Of a DNA stretch of 7,711 nt, positions 6,012 to 7,711 are shown piece after piece. The stretch is taken from assembly GCA_020720945.1 (NCBI GenBank), contig DYNR01000111.1, positions 1-7,711 on the forward strand, written 5' to 3'. Source of the stretch: Chthoniobacter flavus (GTDB lineage Bacteria; Verrucomicrobiota; Verrucomicrobiia; Chthoniobacterales; DYNR01). The notes under the pieces are model-generated. The model was not told the DNA's origin. It searched no databases and worked only from the letters and a program-made list of their open reading frames with translations. The position numbers and the translations under genes were made by a program. The stretch's first letter is position 1. Every line of letters begins with the position of its first letter.

Positions 6012-7679
6012 TTAATATTGACTCTTACGCTGCTTCGTGGAACCACCCGTCCCCGTCACAGACATCTCCTTCAATGCCTTCGTCGCTTTCTCGTTGCCCT
6101 GCAACGATGCCATCTGCAAATACTTCACCGCCTGGACATTGTCCTGCGGCAACCCGTATTTCCCTGTCCGATAAAAATCTCCGAGTTCAAACTGCGCATC
6201 CGACTGCCCCCCATCCGCCGCTTTGGTGATCAACGCAACCCCTTGCGCGACATCCTCTTTCCCCCCCATACCCAACACATAAGCTTTCCCTCGCTGGAAC
6301 ACGCCAAACAAATTCCCTTGCGCCATGGATTTCTCAAAAAGCCGGACCGCCTCATACGGCTCAGAAAACGGTGCATTTAACATCACAAGACCAAGTTGTG
6401 CCTGCGCCAAGGACTCCCCTTGATCCGATGCCTTCCGCAACAAATCGGCAGACTCCATCAGGTTCGCCGTTTTGTCCGCCATCATCAAAACCGCCAAACT
6501 CGTCTGCGCTTCCGCAAGCCCTTGGGTTGCCGCTTGCCGGTAATATTTCTCCGCCAAAGAGCGATTCGCCGAACATCCCAGCCCATTCCTATACATTACC
6601 CCTAGCAAATACTGGGCAACCGCATCTTTTTCCTCCGCCTTCGCACGGATTTTCGGCAACTCCTCGCGCCAGATTCCCTGCGGGTCCACCCCCACTTCGT
6701 CAGGAACCAAATCACACAGCCAAACCATCCCGTAAGGGCTCCCTTTTTTTGCCGACTCGTAAGCAAGCTTCAGTCTCTCTTCTTTGGGCTTGGTCCGCAA
6801 AACCGCCATCTTCCCGCGGGCGTCCGCATCCCCGGCCTTCCCCTTGCTCTCTAGCTGCGCAAAAAAAGCCTCCCTCTTCTTCGCCCCCTCCGCCTCACTT
6901 TTCTCTCGCTCCTGCTGGATTTGCGCCCGCGCTTCCGCATCCTTCCGCTCCTGCGCCTCCCGCGCAAGCCTCTGCTCCTCTTTTTTCTTTTCTGTCGCAA
7001 CCCGTTCTTCCTCAAGCTTTTTCTTCCGCTCGTCTTCCCTGCGCGAGCGCTCCTCATCAAGCCGGCGTTTTTCTTCTTCTAAAGCAAGTTTCCTCTTCTC
7101 CTCGTCAAGCTTCTTCGCCTCGCTTGCCAAGCGCTCCTGCTCGGCCTTCTTCGCATTCTCTTCCTCCAACTTACGCTTCTTCGCCTCTTCCGCCAACCGC
7201 GCCTGCTCCACCTGTTTCGCCTTATCCGCCCGCGAAATCCACACCCCATTTTCCAAAAGATTCCCCGCCGCAAACCGGTCTCGATCTTGCCGCAATGCTA
7301 CCAGATACTTCTCCAAATACTTCGCGGATTTCGGCCATTTCTTCATCATTCCCTCAATGTCCGCAATCTTGGCAGCCAGCATACTGGCATCCGTTGCGTC
7401 CACCAAATCCCCGAGCAAAACGAACCTGCTATACTCGATATTCGTCACGACCAACCCCCTCTGCACCGCTTTCTCCTGCCCGCTCGCCGTAACGATCCGC
7501 AAGATTGCCGGGAATGATTCGATCTTCGTATATTCCATCGGCGATGCAAACGACGCATCCTCCCAATCGTTCGCCTTCACCAGCAACATCCCCTGCCCAA
7601 GGCTGCACTCCACCGCCCCCAGCAACCCTAAAAACAATACGGCAACCCCAACCCACCTAGCTTTTGATACTCTTTTCAT
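6012..7679 (-). CDS. Exported coiled-coil protein with Sel1 repeats
   Basis: A 555-residue protein, first gene of the visible cluster. Residues 1 to about 29 look like a Sec signal peptide (MKRVSKAR, then a hydrophobic core); Cys25 does not sit in a proper lipobox, so a lipoprotein is unlikely. Residues 30-145 form an unrecognised domain. Residues about 150-275 are a long, highly charged Glu/Lys/Arg/Ala stretch predicted to form a coiled coil. Residues about 348-540 contain around five Sel1-like repeats (alpha-helical TPR relatives) with motifs such as AQYLLGVMYRNGLG, AEAQTSLAVLMM and AQFELGDFYRTG; the repeat at 424-455 is degenerate. Sel1 proteins usually scaffold other proteins, so this one may assemble or sense at the cell envelope. 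The start is supported by the signal peptide immediately after it; AAGGA lies about 21 bases upstream, too far for a standard site. The 50-base gap to the next gene suggests one transcript. Confidence 0.88.
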   Translation of the reverse strand: MKRVSKARWVGVAVLFLGLLGAVECSLGQGMLLVKANDWEDASFASPMEYTKIESFPAILRIVTASGQEKAVQRGLVVTNIEYSRFVLLGDLVDATDASMLAAKIADIEGMMKKWPKSAKYLEKYLVALRQDRDRFAAGNLLENGVWISRADKAKQVEQARLAEEAKKRKLEEENAKKAEQERLASEAKKLDEEKRKLALEEEKRRLDEERSRREDERKKKLEEERVATEKKKEEQRLAREAQERKDAEARAQIQQEREKSEAEGAKKREAFFAQLESKGKAGDADARGKMAVLRTKPKEERLKLAYESAKKGSPYGMVWLCDLVPDEVGVDPQGIWREELPKIRAKAEEKDAVAQYLLGVMYRNGLGCSANRSLAEKYYRQAATQGLAEAQTSLAVLMMADKTANLMESADLLRKASDQGESLAQAQLGLVMLNAPFSEPYEAVRLFEKSMAQGNLFGVFQRGKAYVLGMGGKEDVAQGVALITKAADGGQSDAQFELGDFYRTGKYGLPQDNVQAVKYLQMASLQGNEKATKALKEMSVTGTGGSTKQRKSQY

Positions 7680-7711
7680 TTTTGTTATTTATCGGTTAAA
7701 TCCTTCCACAA

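Noticed and set aside
6371..7492. Long plus-strand open frame (373 codons) opposite the Sel1 gene
   Set aside because: Its translation is Pro/Ser/Ala-rich low complexity with no domain, produced by the G-rich coding strand of the Sel1 protein beneath it.
6..7679. Type VI secretion or TerY-P locus
   Set aside because: Kinase, FHA and VWA parts are shared with those systems, but no secretion structural gene, Ter protein or phosphatase is present in the window.
7680..7711. Promoter upstream of the Sel1 gene
   Set aside because: Only 32 AT-rich bases are visible and no properly spaced -35/-10 pair can be made out.

Overview
The window is a single-direction gene cluster. All seven genes lie on the minus strand and are read from the right end (about 7680) toward position 1, with short spacers of 20 to 50 bases except for one 156-base gap before the last gene. 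In transcription order they are: an exported coiled-coil/Sel1-repeat protein; a GYF_2-domain multispanning membrane protein; a Ser/Thr protein kinase with a C-terminal piece of a GYF_2 domain; a second Ser/Thr kinase with a transmembrane anchor; a membrane-anchored VWA protein with a cytoplasmic FHA domain; a small FHA protein with a polyproline tail; and an FHA protein with three short threonine motifs in a disordered N-terminus. No RNA gene, transposon or CRISPR array is visible.

The host is most likely a bacterium of the Verrucomicrobiota or a related PVC lineage. This is inferred from GYF_2 (DUF4339-type) domains, kinases of the GYSPIEQY type, AT-rich and mostly Shine-Dalgarno-poor leaders, proline-rich linkers, and an intergenic 'gggctggaagctc' repeat of a kind I recall from such genomes. 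The coding strand is strikingly G- and purine-rich. No taxonomic marker gene is present, so this is moderate confidence only.

The genes read as one phosphothreonine signalling module: two kinases that write the mark, three FHA domains that can read it, and a VWA ectodomain, a membrane kinase tail and an exported Sel1 protein that could sense or scaffold at the envelope. The two kinases are tandem paralogues, about half identical and gap-free over their N-terminal lobes, but with different C-termini: one carries a GYF_2-like segment resembling the neighbouring membrane protein, the other a transmembrane helix. No PP2C phosphatase is present in the window, although such clusters commonly include one; it may lie beyond either edge. 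Clusters combining FHA, kinase, phosphatase and VWA genes are known in outline (T6SS threonine-phosphorylation modules, TerY-P triads), but this gene set with GYF_2 and Sel1 members does not match one I can name.

The best leads are the three repeated T-x-x-hydrophobic motifs ahead of the last FHA domain together with a similar motif in the VWA-FHA protein, the truncated GYF_2 piece in one kinase, the loss of the usual phosphothreonine-contacting Ser in the middle FHA domain, and the tandem repeat in the only sizeable intergenic gap.
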